64,000 bases of DNA from Pseudomonadales bacterium (GCA_029210125.1 JARGPR010000001.1:62001-126000), one strand, 5' to 3'. Positions 34,330-44,171 are shown, counted from the stretch's first letter. Notes: a model not told the origin generated them from the sequence alone. Translations and numbers: made by a program.

Positions 34330-36090
34330 ATGACAATAGATAACAGAACCGCAACATCCATTGAGCATCGCCTGAGCGAGTACCTGTGCGGACTATACCC
34401 CGGCGCTGATATTGAAAAGTTGATTGGTGACATCAAAAGCCGCATCGCACCACATCTGAATGAAGCCGCCGACCTGGTGCCAGAGCGGGAGGGATCACCC
34501 TGGTGCGAACAGGATATTATGCTTATCACCTACGGCGATACGCTTAGTCACGATGATGAATTGCCACTAGCGACACTTAAAACATTCCTCTGCACACAGA
34601 TGAAAGAAGTGATCAGCACCGTTCATATATTGCCCTATTTCCCCTTTAGCTCGGATGACGGGTTTTCGGTGATCGATTACCGAACCGTGGACCCTGTACT
34701 GGGTGATTGGCAAGCGGTTCGAGCAATTTCCGACGAGTTCGACCTGATGACGGACCTGGTGATTAACCACTGCTCAAGGGAGAGCCTGTGGTTTTTGGAC
34801 TATTTGAACAACCAGGCACCGGGTGTTGATTACTTTGTTGAAGCAGATCCAAACTGGGATCTGTCCTCAGTCGTGCGACCACGCAACACACCGTTGCTCG
34901 CGCCAATCCACACCCCTCGCGGCCTCAAACATGTTTGGGCGACCTTTAGCGAGGATCAGCTGGATCTGGATTTCAAAAACCCCGCGGTGCTACTCGAATT
35001 TTTAGACATCCTTTTTGAGTACGTTACCCACGGTTCCCGTTTTGTACGTCTGGATGCCATTGCATTTTTATGGAAAGAGGTGGGCACCTCATCCATTCAC
35101 CTGCCCCAAACCCACGCGGTGGTTCAACTATTACGGTTATTGCTGGAACACTATGCGCCGGGGGTCATTTTATTGACCGAAACCAATGTGCCGGTGCAGG
35201 AGAATCTGAGCTATTTCGGCGATGGTCATGAAGCGCAAATGGTGTATCAGTTTGGGTTGCCGCCTTTATTGCTGCATGCCCTTAACCGCGGCACCGGCAA
35301 ATACCTGACCGAATGGGCTGCGCACATTCCGCCAACGCCAGATGGCTGTACCTATCTTAATTTCACCGCCTCACACGATGGTATCGGTGTACGGGCCGTT
35401 GAGGGTATTCTGCCGCCACACGAAGTCGCCGATTTGGTGGAGTGTATGCACCAGTTCGGTGGATTCGTTACGATGAGAAGTGATGCCGATGGCGCTGAAA
35501 CGCCTTATGAAATCAACATCTCTCTGTTTGACGCCTTACAAGGCACACGCCGGGAGCTCGACCAATGGCAGATCCAGCGTTTTTTATGTTCACAAGCCAT
35601 CATGTTGGCGTTACAAGGCATACCCGCAGTCTATTTTCATAGCCTGACCGCAACACCCAATGATCGAGATTATTTAGAGCAAACTGGCCGTTTACGCTCA
35701 ATTAATCGAAAAAAATGGCAATACAACGAGCTGTTTGATCTGCTGCACTCGCCGCAAACAGCCACGGCGATTGTTTTCGAAGCCTACAAAAATTTATGTT
35801 CGGTGCGACGCAAACAACCAGCCTTTCACCCCGACGCATCGCAGCAAGTTTTGCAATGGGGTGATGGCTTATTCGCGCTTCTGCGTGAAAATAACCAACA
35901 CAGCCGCCTGTTGGCGGTACACAATTTAACCGCCCACCAGCAAGTGATTACCTGTGGCAACCTCTGCGACTATATCGGTGTACCCTGTGTGAACGTCCTC
36001 ACCGGCCATGAATATGTTGAGCAAGCGGACATCGTGTTGCACCCCTATGAGTGTCTGTGGTTGATAGGGCTCGTTGACACCGACAGCTGA
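34330..36090 (+). CDS. GH13_18 sugar phosphorylase, probably glucosylglycerate phosphorylase
   Basis: 586 residues, alpha-amylase superfamily. Expected reaction: glucosylglycerate plus phosphate to glucose-1-phosphate plus glycerate. Seen: VHILPYFPFSSDDGFSVIDY, nucleophile Asp242 in RFVRLDAIAFLWKEVGT, acid/base Glu284 in LLTETNVP, stabiliser Asp350 in FTASHDGIGVR, and QGIPAVYFHSL. The FLWKE-GT and HDGIG patterns mark the subfamily that includes sucrose, sucrose-6-phosphate and glucosylglycerate phosphorylases. The neighbours (gpgS, phosphatase, glycerate kinase) favour glucosylglycerate; sucrose phosphorylase is the alternative. Divergent from the fusion gene, 285 bp apart. Confidence 0.82.
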   Translation: MTIDNRTATSIEHRLSEYLCGLYPGADIEKLIGDIKSRIAPHLNEAADLVPEREGSPWCEQDIMLITYGDTLSHDDELPLATLKTFLCTQMKEVISTVHILPYFPFSSDDGFSVIDYRTVDPVLGDWQAVRAISDEFDLMTDLVINHCSRESLWFLDYLNNQAPGVDYFVEADPNWDLSSVVRPRNTPLLAPIHTPRGLKHVWATFSEDQLDLDFKNPAVLLEFLDILFEYVTHGSRFVRLDAIAFLWKEVGTSSIHLPQTHAVVQLLRLLLEHYAPGVILLTETNVPVQENLSYFGDGHEAQMVYQFGLPPLLLHALNRGTGKYLTEWAAHIPPTPDGCTYLNFTASHDGIGVRAVEGILPPHEVADLVECMHQFGGFVTMRSDADGAETPYEINISLFDALQGTRRELDQWQIQRFLCSQAIMLALQGIPAVYFHSLTATPNDRDYLEQTGRLRSINRKKWQYNELFDLLHSPQTATAIVFEAYKNLCSVRRKQPAFHPDASQQVLQWGDGLFALLRENNQHSRLLAVHNLTAHQQVITCGNLCDYIGVPCVNVLTGHEYVEQADIVLHPYECLWLIGLVDTDS

Positions 36091-36104
36091 TGGGTAAGGT
36101 GGCG

Positions 36105-36221
36105 TCAACTTAGGTTGCGAACCATTTCACCGATTACTTCAACGAAACTAAAACGTTTCATGATCTCTTTTCATGCGATACCCAATTGTATCTCCGGCAG
36201 ACGATTGCCCATGCAGCAATG
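36105..36221 (-). pseudogene. Decayed CYP153-like P450 fragment (heme-binding region)
   Basis: Read on the minus strand, this intergenic piece gives HCCMGNRLPEIQLGIA, a stop, then KEIMKRFSFVEVIGEMVRNLS. Copy B has HRCMGNRLAEMQIRIAW and EEIMKRFSFVEVVGEPVRSHS at the same places; by eye 27 of 38 positions match, and the stop replaces Trp (TGG to TGA). The axial heme Cys codon survives. Nothing recognisable extends upstream of the HRC motif. It is closer to copy B than copy A (KRFSFVEV versus KRFKFVEV) although 8.7 kb away. Clearly non-coding now. Confidence 0.88.
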
Positions 36222-36278
36222 GAATGATTGAGAACCTACAATCTGGCCTGATGGTTCTGTTCAAGGTATCTTTAGCCG

Positions 36279-37772
36279 ATGGAACTGCTCAGTTGGATAG
36301 TGATTGCCATCAATGTGCTGGTTGCGCCCCTCGCGGCCTGGCATGTTTTGCTCTACAAAAGAGACCCCAGAGCTGCGATGGGCTGGATTAGCGTATGCGT
36401 ACTTTTTCCAATTGCCGGTCCACTGCTCTATTTTTTGCTTGGTATAAATCGAGTGGAGAATCGTGCCCTGGCTTTGCGCGATGGTCCGCGCCCACGGCGC
36501 TTTATCCGATTTAAAGGAGGTGTGGATAAATCTGAGACAGTTCATTCCAGCACGAATAACCTCAGCACAGAATCGCAATTGAAAGCTATAGAGCCAAGGC
36601 ATGAGTTCGATATGCTCAGTTCCCTTGAGCGCAGTTCGGCAGCCATTACCGGCTTACCGTTACTGCCCGGAAACCGTGTAACCATTTTATATGATGGTGA
36701 ACAGACATACAGTGCCATGTTGCAGGCGATCGAGCAGGCTAGTCAATCGATTGATTTAATGAGTTATATCTTCAGTCGTGATGAGGTGGGTCGCCGTTTT
36801 GTAGATGCTTTGGAAGCGGCATCAAAGCGTGGTGTGCAGGTGCGTGTGATGATTGATGCGATGGGTGAACTGTACTCCTTCCCACCTGTTGGACTGCTGC
36901 TGCGCAAGAAAAGGATCAAACTAATTCGGTTTCACCCCTTCCGGATAGTGCCCCCATCACTTGCTCTTAATCTGCGTAATCATCGCAAGATTTTAGTCAC
37001 TGATGGGCGAATTGGTTTTACCGGCGGTATCAATATCGGCATGCGTCATATTGTTACGGATACACATAATCGCCGTCCAACCAAGGATATTCATTTTAGA
37101 ATCGAAGGTCCCGTTGTTGCACAACTTGCCGCTGTTTATAACAACAGCTGGAAGCTGGCGGGTGGTGAGCCGGTACCACCGATAGCCGAGATAACCACTC
37201 AAATGGCACCGGAAGATGCCGGACCAAGCCAATGTCGAGTGATTGAAGATGGTCCGGATGAAAATTTCGATAAACTCGAAAAGGTGATGTTTAGCGCTAT
37301 TGGCGCCGCAAACAAAAGCATACGGATCATGACCCCCTATTTTCTGCCATCGCGTGAAATGATCGCGGTATTACAAAATGCAGTGCTGCGTGGCGTGCAA
37401 GTCACCATTATATTGCCGCAAAAAAGTAATCTTGCTTTTGTAGATTGGGCTAGCCGCAATATGCTTTGGGAACTACTTTGCTACAACGTAGAGGTGCTGT
37501 ATCAACCGGCACCCTTTGCCCATAGCAAGCTGTTTTTGGTTGATGGCAATTACCTGATCATAGGCTCTGCTAATATCGATGCCCGCAGCCTTAAGTTGAA
37601 CTATGAACTTAATTTGGAGATCTTCGACCCTGAGTTGGCTCACCAATTAGAGCGCCAATTCGATCATGTCGCGGTGCAATCCAAAGAAATCACGCTGGAG
37701 GAGATAGACAGTCGCTCATTGCTGATGCGCACCCGCGATGCGTTTTGTTGGCTATTTTCGCCTTATTTGTGA
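36279..37772 (+). CDS. cls: Cardiolipin synthase (phospholipase D family)
   Basis: 497 residues. Two N-terminal transmembrane helices (LLSWIVIAINVLVAPLAAW; WISVCVLFPIAGPLLYFLLG), then two HKD motifs: NHRKILVTDGRIGFTGGIN and HSKLFLVDGNYLIIGSAN. Condenses phosphatidyl lipids to cardiolipin at the inner membrane. There is an unusual insert of ~50 residues rich in Ser and charged residues after the membrane segments. Closest by architecture to ClsA. A P450 fragment lies just upstream. Confidence 0.92.
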   Translation: MELLSWIVIAINVLVAPLAAWHVLLYKRDPRAAMGWISVCVLFPIAGPLLYFLLGINRVENRALALRDGPRPRRFIRFKGGVDKSETVHSSTNNLSTESQLKAIEPRHEFDMLSSLERSSAAITGLPLLPGNRVTILYDGEQTYSAMLQAIEQASQSIDLMSYIFSRDEVGRRFVDALEAASKRGVQVRVMIDAMGELYSFPPVGLLLRKKRIKLIRFHPFRIVPPSLALNLRNHRKILVTDGRIGFTGGINIGMRHIVTDTHNRRPTKDIHFRIEGPVVAQLAAVYNNSWKLAGGEPVPPIAEITTQMAPEDAGPSQCRVIEDGPDENFDKLEKVMFSAIGAANKSIRIMTPYFLPSREMIAVLQNAVLRGVQVTIILPQKSNLAFVDWASRNMLWELLCYNVEVLYQPAPFAHSKLFLVDGNYLIIGSANIDARSLKLNYELNLEIFDPELAHQLERQFDHVAVQSKEITLEEIDSRSLLMRTRDAFCWLFSPYL

Positions 37773-37861
37773 TCGCGATCAGTTTTCAGTATAAGAGTTG
37801 GCGATGTTGGAAGAGGCCATCGGCGATGCTATTAAAGAATCTATACAGAGGTGGAATGGGC

Positions 37862-38773
37862 TTATTGCGCGATTCGAATACAATCTCGGCCACTATTCTT
37901 GGCATCGTACATCGCCCTGTCGCTGGCATCTATCAATGGCTTAATAGAGGTGCCATGTTCGGGAAAAGTTGAAATACCTACGCTGAGCGTGCAACTTAGG
38001 TTATTACCATCAAGGGTTTCAATTATTTTTGAGTTGATCTCAATGCGCATTCTTTCTGCGAAAGTGGTAATTTCCTCCAGGGATGTTTCCGGCATACAAA
38101 TTACAAATTCTTCACCACCGTAACGGAACAATATATCGTTACTGCGCAGTAGCCCTTTGATTTCATTGGCCAATGTTTTTAGAACCAAATCCCCAGCAGT
38201 ATGCCCGTATTTATCATTGAATGCTTTGAAGCGATCAATGTCGATCATAGCAACGGAGAACTGTTTGTTTTTGCGAATACTGTCATCCAGTACCTGTTTC
38301 ATGCGGTCAAAACCAGCGCGGCGATTAGGTATTTGGGTTAAATGATCTAGTTTCGATAGCTGGGACAGGGAGTGTTCAAGCTGTTTGGTTTCTGTGATGT
38401 CAAAAATAATACCTAGTAAACCAGCGGTTTTGCCAGCAGAGTCGTCAAAGGTGACCTTGTGATACTGGAACACAAATTCCTCACCATTGGGGTTGGTGAA
38501 ATCCGTTTCATATTGCTGTATGCCAGGGTTTTTGAGCAGTTCATTATCCTTAGCATGAAAAATATCTGCCTGCTCAGGTAACCACAAATCGTGAACAGTC
38601 CTGCTGATTAGCTGTTCGCGGGTGATGCCGCAAAACGTTTCGAAACTGGTATTGCACGATAAATACATACCGTCCATATCTTTGATGAAAATAGGTTTGG
38701 GGATTAGATCAAGCACCATTAGCAAAGAATCATGGTTGTTCTTGATAAAATGGAGCAGGTCCGTGTTAATCAT
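37862..38773 (-). CDS. PAS-GGDEF diguanylate cyclase
   Basis: 303 residues, no membrane segment. PAS domain about residues 15-130 (PIFIKDMDGMYLSCNTSFE ... GIIFDITETKQLE), then a GGDEF domain with active motif GGEEF (219-223) and an inhibitory I-site RSND (210-213) five residues before it, so product inhibition by cyclic di-GMP is expected. Catalyses GTP to c-di-GMP. Start ATG 38773 has a weak ribosome site. Convergent with cls. Confidence 0.93.
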   Translation of the reverse strand: MINTDLLHFIKNNHDSLLMVLDLIPKPIFIKDMDGMYLSCNTSFETFCGITREQLISRTVHDLWLPEQADIFHAKDNELLKNPGIQQYETDFTNPNGEEFVFQYHKVTFDDSAGKTAGLLGIIFDITETKQLEHSLSQLSKLDHLTQIPNRRAGFDRMKQVLDDSIRKNKQFSVAMIDIDRFKAFNDKYGHTAGDLVLKTLANEIKGLLRSNDILFRYGGEEFVICMPETSLEEITTFAERMRIEINSKIIETLDGNNLSCTLSVGISTFPEHGTSIKPLIDASDRAMYDAKNSGRDCIRIAQ

Positions 38774-38980
38774 GGTCGATAAATATACTCTGAGAGCCCA
38801 GTATCGAGCACTAGCCGGAATCCAACCAGTGCGAGCTGCGGATTTGAGAAGGCCGTAAATGATAGATGAAAATGGCTAAAAAATCACCAGTATTGTATTC
38901 CATGACTCAATATATTGATCGGATATTGAGCAATGCCTCGGGTTTTGCTCAAGGTGCTTAATCTGAATTTATCTGGGTGT

Positions 38981-38997
38981 GGGCTGTTGCTCAGCCC
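38981..38997. other. Small hairpin downstream of the dioxygenase gene
   Basis: GGGCTG / CAGCCC with a 5-base loop, 36 bp past the dioxygenase stop, and a second inverted repeat TTGAGCA / TGCTCAA around 38930-38955. There is no T-tract on the minus strand; it is possibly a weak terminator. Confidence 0.35.
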
Positions 38998-39032
38998 CCG
39001 TGTATGTACAAAAGTTTTTTGCAGGTATGTTT

Positions 39033-39824
39033 TTACCCAAATCGATAAGCCGAAACAACCGCCCCTAATACACGATCATTAAAGATTACCTCGGCGGGTT
39101 CCTGCGCTGCCCCTGCAACCACCATTAGTGGAATTAAATGTTCCTCCCGGGGGTGGGACTGCACAGCAGAGGGTGCTTGCTTCCATAAACTGAGTTGCTT
39201 GTTTCGTTGCTCGGCAGAAAGGGTGCAGGTTTCGCTGAGCCATTGATCGAACTGATCGGAATGGCCGCCGCAGTTTCCAGTCTGTAACAAGGCCATATTG
39301 TGGAAGCTCATGCCGCTACCAATGATAAGAATATCCCGCTCACGCAGAGGCTCCAAAGCCTTACCTATAGTGATGTGATCTGCTGGGTCAAGGTTACTGT
39401 TGAGCGAAAGCTGCACTATCGGAATATCAGCTTCGGGGTAAATCAATTTAAAAGGTATAAATACACCGTGGTCAAATCCCCGCTGCGCATCTTGCTGACA
39501 GGCAATACCAGCATCTGTTAATAATTGCTGTACCTGTCGTGCAACATCCGGTGAACCAGGAGCTGGATATTTAATTTGATAGGTGTGTTCAGGGAAACCG
39601 TAGTAGTCGTATATCAGCGGTGGATTTGCACCGCTGGTGACGGTGACGACGGATTCTTCCCAATGGGCAGAGATCACTAAAACAGCTTTGGGTGTGGTAG
39701 GCAATGTGCTACCGAGGGTCTGCAACCAGTTTGCCATTTTGTCCCAGGTATCCGCTGGCCCCATCGTCCAGTCCATAAAAAAGCAGGGACCACCACCGTG
39801 TGGAATGTAGAAAGTAGGCAGCAT
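39033..39824 (-). CDS. DODA-type extradiol dioxygenase family protein (YgiD-like)
   Basis: 263 residues from ATG 39824, which has CAGGAG seven bases upstream; a TTG-started frame to 39845 places that ribosome site inside the gene. Class III extradiol dioxygenase / 4,5-DOPA dioxygenase fold: metal ligands in IPHGGGP, SAHWEE and RGFDHGVFIPF; also GSGMSFHN and HPREEHLIPLMV. Non-haem iron or zinc; opens catechol-type rings. The true substrate is unknown. Confidence 0.9.
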   Translation of the reverse strand: MLPTFYIPHGGGPCFFMDWTMGPADTWDKMANWLQTLGSTLPTTPKAVLVISAHWEESVVTVTSGANPPLIYDYYGFPEHTYQIKYPAPGSPDVARQVQQLLTDAGIACQQDAQRGFDHGVFIPFKLIYPEADIPIVQLSLNSNLDPADHITIGKALEPLRERDILIIGSGMSFHNMALLQTGNCGGHSDQFDQWLSETCTLSAEQRNKQLSLWKQAPSAVQSHPREEHLIPLMVVAGAAQEPAEVIFNDRVLGAVVSAYRFG

Positions 39825-39917
39825 TTGATTCTCCTGAGTGCTCAATTCGCTAATTGATGGTTTCGGGGGGCGAGCGTGTTATTTATCCCACGACTGATTT
39901 AGCCTGGCGTATGGTAT

Positions 39918-41222
39918 TTATCGTATTTCACTGCTGTCTTCCGATGTGTATCCAGAGTCAATAGCGCGGATTTTAGGCATAAATATAGCGGAAACAACGG
40001 TGATAAAAAATAGCACCAGACCACTGGTAGCAAGCCCTGCCTCTACACTGTAGTGCTCCGCAATATAGCCAATCGGTAATATACCCAACGGCATCAGTCC
40101 ATGGGCCATCATGTCGATACTCATGATTCGACCGCGCATGCCCGGCGCCACTTGTAGCTGCATCAAACTTCTGTTCATAGACATGTTAACGGCAGACCAA
40201 AAGCCGATTAGCCCAATGAAAATTACCACGTAGATATAGGTTTCCGTTACCGCAAAAAGAGCTAGCGTCAGGCCCCATAATGCACTGGATCCGATGACCC
40301 AATAGCCCTTATGCGGGGCGCTGGCGAATCTGGCAAGTAGCAGCGAACCCAGGATGGCGCCTACACCCATCGATGTCATTAAAAACCCAAGGTCATCGGC
40401 ACCGCCTTTTAGTACGTCGGTATTAAAGGCGGGCAAAAACGTGTTAATGGATAAACCAAACAGGAACGGATAGATCGAAAGCAAAATCAATCCGCCGACA
40501 ACGGGTGAACGCACTGCATATTGAAGCCCCTCCACTAGGTCGTCTACAGGTGTGCTTGTGCCATCCCCGGTGGGGTCTCCAGACTCTTTGATCAGTAAAA
40601 CCGTAAGGGCAGATACGAAATAGAGTACCGATAACAGAAGGTATACCATGCCTACGCCGAAGGTTGAGCTGGTATCCCCGGCAGCGAATATGGCGATCAT
40701 AAACCCCGCTAAGGATGGGCCGACAATTCGCGATAGGTTCCAGGATGCAGTATTAAATGCCATTGCATTAAAAATTAACTGCTCGTTGACGATGGCAGGG
40801 ATCAGCGCGGTTCTAGCCGGAATGGATAACGCCATAATTGAACCGTTAAATGCTGCGATCAGGATAAAAAACCCAAAGGTAACTTGATCAGTCATGATCA
40901 CGTAGGTCATCAGTAGTGTTGCTATGCCGTTGGCGAAGGGAGACCAGCCAATAATGGGTTTCTTTTTTATTCGATCCGCCAGCACACCGCCGATGGGTGA
41001 AAGTATTACCTGTGGCAACATAAATGCGAGGGTGACGTAGGAAAGATCTAACGACGACGATGTCATCTCGTAGACTAACCAGCCCTGAGCAATAAGCTGC
41101 ATGTTCATGGCGAACGCGGAGGTCACCATGCCTATCCACAGATATCTGTAATCGGCGATTTTGAGTGACGCGAATGTGGATGTATCGGGTTGCTCTGCGG
41201 CAACTTTAGCTAGTGGATTCAA
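39918..41222 (-). CDS. MFS transporter
   Basis: 434 residues with about twelve transmembrane segments; the loop between helices 2 and 3 contains GGVLADRIKKKP, the MFS signature. It begins at TTG 41222 with AGGA nine bases upstream; an overlapping ATG reads only three codons to a stop, so TTG is the best start. It resembles the enterobactin-exporter-like MFS group (EntS type, PF05977), but the substrate is unknown. Confidence 0.88.
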   Translation of the reverse strand: MNPLAKVAAEQPDTSTFASLKIADYRYLWIGMVTSAFAMNMQLIAQGWLVYEMTSSSLDLSYVTLAFMLPQVILSPIGGVLADRIKKKPIIGWSPFANGIATLLMTYVIMTDQVTFGFFILIAAFNGSIMALSIPARTALIPAIVNEQLIFNAMAFNTASWNLSRIVGPSLAGFMIAIFAAGDTSSTFGVGMVYLLLSVLYFVSALTVLLIKESGDPTGDGTSTPVDDLVEGLQYAVRSPVVGGLILLSIYPFLFGLSINTFLPAFNTDVLKGGADDLGFLMTSMGVGAILGSLLLARFASAPHKGYWVIGSSALWGLTLALFAVTETYIYVVIFIGLIGFWSAVNMSMNRSLMQLQVAPGMRGRIMSIDMMAHGLMPLGILPIGYIAEHYSVEAGLATSGLVLFFITVVSAIFMPKIRAIDSGYTSEDSSEIR

Positions 41223-41369
41223 CGGCGCATTCCTAGAACAAATCGCCAGTATACGCCAACTAGAGCGATCCAGGTGCTGTTCATCCCGCGCTGTCTTTTA
41301 CGGTCGCCTCAAATTTGTCCTGGATCGTTATGTTTACTCTTTTTATTTGCAAAACAGATCCACCGATTA

Positions 41370-42173
41370 TCAAGCGGCAATAGCTGTTTTAACCGGTTCA
41401 GATTTAATGATGGTTAGATATTCAGTCCAGCGCACCAGCTCAAGGGTGTCATCCATTTTTTCAGTAAGCGCCGTGCAGCTTTCCACCCAGTCGCCATCAT
41501 TGATATAGAGAATATCGTCGATATATGAAATCTCAGCATGATGGATGTGTCCACAGATAAGGCCATCAACTCCCTGTTTTTTTGCCATATGAACCACCGC
41601 AGATTCAAATTTGACGATATAATTTACCGCGTTTTTGACCTTATGTTTTAAGAATCCCGCCAGTGACCAGTAGGGAAAACCGAGCCGACGCCGGAATCCA
41701 TTCACGTAGACATTTGCCTTCAGCAGCCAGTCGTAGCATTTACTGCCCATACCCGCCAGCAGAGGGCTGCAACGTACCACGGCATCGAATTCATCCCCGT
41801 GCATCACCAGCAGACGTTTTCCATCCATGGTTGTGTGAACGGCATTTTGCTCGATCTTTATGCCACCTAATTCGCTGCCGACATACTCTCTAAAAACTTC
41901 ATCGTGATTCCCGGGTATGTACATGACCTGGGTACCGTTTTTGGCAAGCTGAAGAATTTTTCGTATAACCTGACTGTGAGACTGGGGCCAGTAAACCCCT
42001 TTTTTCATATTCCACACGTCAATGATATCGCCGACCAAATAGAGGTGATCACACTGGATGTTATCGAGAAAGCTATTGAGATAATCAGCCTGGCAGCCTC
42101 TGAAACCCAAATGAACGTCGGAGATAAACACCGCACGAACACGAACATCAGGAAACGGAAAAACAGTTGTCAT
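41370..42173 (-). CDS. LpxH-like metallophosphoesterase (UDP-2,3-diacylglucosamine diphosphatase family)
   Basis: 267 residues. Calcineurin-like metal motifs in order: FISDVHLG, LVGDIIDVW, IPGNHDE, VMHGDEFD and GHIHHAE. The spacing and the WPQSH / GGIKI signature fit the LpxH2 type, which cleaves UDP-2,3-diacylglucosamine in lipid A synthesis, but paralogues with other roles exist. Good AAGGAG ribosome site. The gene stands alone. Confidence 0.82.
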   Translation of the reverse strand: MTTVFPFPDVRVRAVFISDVHLGFRGCQADYLNSFLDNIQCDHLYLVGDIIDVWNMKKGVYWPQSHSQVIRKILQLAKNGTQVMYIPGNHDEVFREYVGSELGGIKIEQNAVHTTMDGKRLLVMHGDEFDAVVRCSPLLAGMGSKCYDWLLKANVYVNGFRRRLGFPYWSLAGFLKHKVKNAVNYIVKFESAVVHMAKKQGVDGLICGHIHHAEISYIDDILYINDGDWVESCTALTEKMDDTLELVRWTEYLTIIKSEPVKTAIAA

Positions 42174-42330
42174 AGCGCGCTCCTTCTAGCTTGAATAGTA
42201 GCTTGAGTTCGCGCCAATCTAAGGGTTAAAAATGACCTTTTTGTGAAGTTTTAATGATGTTGAAATTACAGTTTTGTATCGGTTTTATGACGTGTCTAGC
42301 AGATCGAAAAAGGTAATGCTTAAAACAGAA

Positions 42331-43794
42331 CTACTCATCCCAACAAAACCCAAGCTCTTCGACAAGCTCTTTAGCGCGGCCTGGGCCCCAGGTTCCTGCA
42401 GCGTAGGGTTTGACGGGATTCGGTGAGTTTTTCCAGCTATCTACAATTGGATCAGTCCAGTTCCAGGCGGCTTCGATCTCGTCACGTCGTACAAAAAGGG
42501 TTGAATCGCAGCGGATGGCGTCCAGTAGTAAACGCTCATAGGCATTCCAGCTGCGTCGTCGGAAGACGTTGTTAAAGTCGAGGTCAAGCGCCACATGCCG
42601 TAAGTTCATGCCTTTGCCTGGGACTTTTGCGGTCAGAAAAAGTTTGATCCCTTCGTCGGGTTGCAGGGTGATCACCAGACTGTTGTAGCCGGTGTCGTCG
42701 CTGTGTTTCTCAAAAATCATGTGCGGCACCGATTTAAACCGCACGACAATATGGGACTGCTGGGCCGGTAAACGTTTACCAGTTCGCAAAAAAAATGGCA
42801 CACCGGCCCACCGCCAGCTATCAACGTAGGCGCGGATCGCAACAAAAGTTTCTGTAGAGCTTTCGGCGGGTATGCCCTCCTCATTAAGGTAGCCACGCAC
42901 CTCTTCACCGTTAATAACGCCCGCGGTGTATTGACCTCGTACAGTATCGCAATCGATTTGCTGATCGGTCACTGGCCTCAGGCTACGAAGCACCTTGAGT
43001 TTTTCGTTACGCACCGATTCCGGCTCAAGATTGGCAGGCGGCTCCATGGCCACAAGGGCGAGTAGTTGCAGCAGATGACTCTGCACCATGTCGCGCATCG
43101 CTCCGCTACGATCGTAATAACCGCCGCGGCCGGTGACTCCGACATTCTCGGCGAGGGTGATTTCGACATGTTCAATATGCGATGCGCACCAGAGTGGTTC
43201 GAAAATCGAGTTAGCAAAACGCAGCACCATCAGGTTTTGCACCGCTTCTTTGCCTAGATAATGATCGATCCGGTAAATTTGATCCTCCGAGAAACTTCCG
43301 GCAACGGCTTCGTTTATTTCGTTAGCGGATTCAAAGTCACTGCCCAGGGGTTTTTCCAGCACAATTCTGGAATTGGGGCCAGTGAGTTGGCTGCTGTCTA
43401 GAAAACTGCAGATGGGTCCAAACATTGCCGGTGGAACCGCTAGATAAAAAAGACGATCCCGCGGTTCTTCGCTGGTAAGCCTGTCCTGAAGGTTGTGGTA
43501 GCTTTCAAGCTGATCGGTACTGACCTGTATATAGCAATTGATTTCACAGAAGCGCTGAAAATCACTGTCTGAAAAATCGTTTTTGGGAAGGTTTTCCTGG
43601 CAGCTTGCTCTTAAGAAATTTTCGAATTCCTCGTTTTCAATTGCTTTGCGAGCAGCGATATAAATCTGCGTATCCGCAGGAAGTCGGCCATCGGAAAATA
43701 GATAATAAAGTGCAGGGATTAATTTCTTTCTGGCAAGATCGCCTGTACCACCAAAAATGATTAAATCACAGGTAACGGGTTTTTTTATGCTCAT
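42331..43794 (-). CDS. zwf: Glucose-6-phosphate 1-dehydrogenase
   Basis: 487 residues. Oxidises glucose-6-phosphate to 6-phosphogluconolactone, feeding the Entner-Doudoroff genes across the divergent region. Seen: NADP fold IIFGGTGDLARKKLIPALYYL, active-site RIDHYLGKEAVQNLM, and the substrate region FLRTGKRLP. Length normal. The next step, pgl, starts 377 bp away on the other strand. No hexR gene is present beside it, unlike Pseudomonas. Confidence 0.97.
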   Translation of the reverse strand: MSIKKPVTCDLIIFGGTGDLARKKLIPALYYLFSDGRLPADTQIYIAARKAIENEEFENFLRASCQENLPKNDFSDSDFQRFCEINCYIQVSTDQLESYHNLQDRLTSEEPRDRLFYLAVPPAMFGPICSFLDSSQLTGPNSRIVLEKPLGSDFESANEINEAVAGSFSEDQIYRIDHYLGKEAVQNLMVLRFANSIFEPLWCASHIEHVEITLAENVGVTGRGGYYDRSGAMRDMVQSHLLQLLALVAMEPPANLEPESVRNEKLKVLRSLRPVTDQQIDCDTVRGQYTAGVINGEEVRGYLNEEGIPAESSTETFVAIRAYVDSWRWAGVPFFLRTGKRLPAQQSHIVVRFKSVPHMIFEKHSDDTGYNSLVITLQPDEGIKLFLTAKVPGKGMNLRHVALDLDFNNVFRRRSWNAYERLLLDAIRCDSTLFVRRDEIEAAWNWTDPIVDSWKNSPNPVKPYAAGTWGPGRAKELVEELGFCWDE

Positions 43795-44171
43795 CTGCTT
43801 TCGCTCGTCAAGTGGTTGAGGTGCTTGAAGCTTTTGAATGGAATGTTGTCGCAGCGTTTCGCTTGAGGGCGAATAGCTAATCTGTGTGAATACCGACGAT
43901 TACCCTCCCATTGTTGTCACTACATACATCAACATATATGCCAAAACTGCTTATCTGTTGTAAATTGACAAAAGCTGGCCTAAATATGGTTAGGTTATTG
44001 CAACAGATTGATCGGAGGTTCTTTAACCCTGAAATCGGGGATTTTAATCATGCAGTGTTTTATTGACGCTAGCGAGATTGTACGCCGGTGATTACGTGGG
44101 AGCCAACGTGCATTCAGCCGCGCACCCGACAATAACGTACGTGACTAATAAACCACATAACAGGAGCTTAC
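43795..44171. other. Divergent control region between zwf and pgl-edd-eda
   Basis: 377 bp without a gene. TTGTAAATTGACAA (43958-43971) has inverted ends TTGT/ACAA; it contains a TTGACA hexamer (43965-43970) but no good -10 box at 17 bases. It vaguely resembles HexR sites but its spacing is wrong. CAGGAG before 44172 is the pgl ribosome site. Confidence 0.45.

Noticed and set aside
43958..43971. HexR-like site TTGTAAATTGACAA
   Set aside because: The half-site spacing does not match the HexR consensus, and no hexR gene is nearby; kept only as a note in the intergenic entry.
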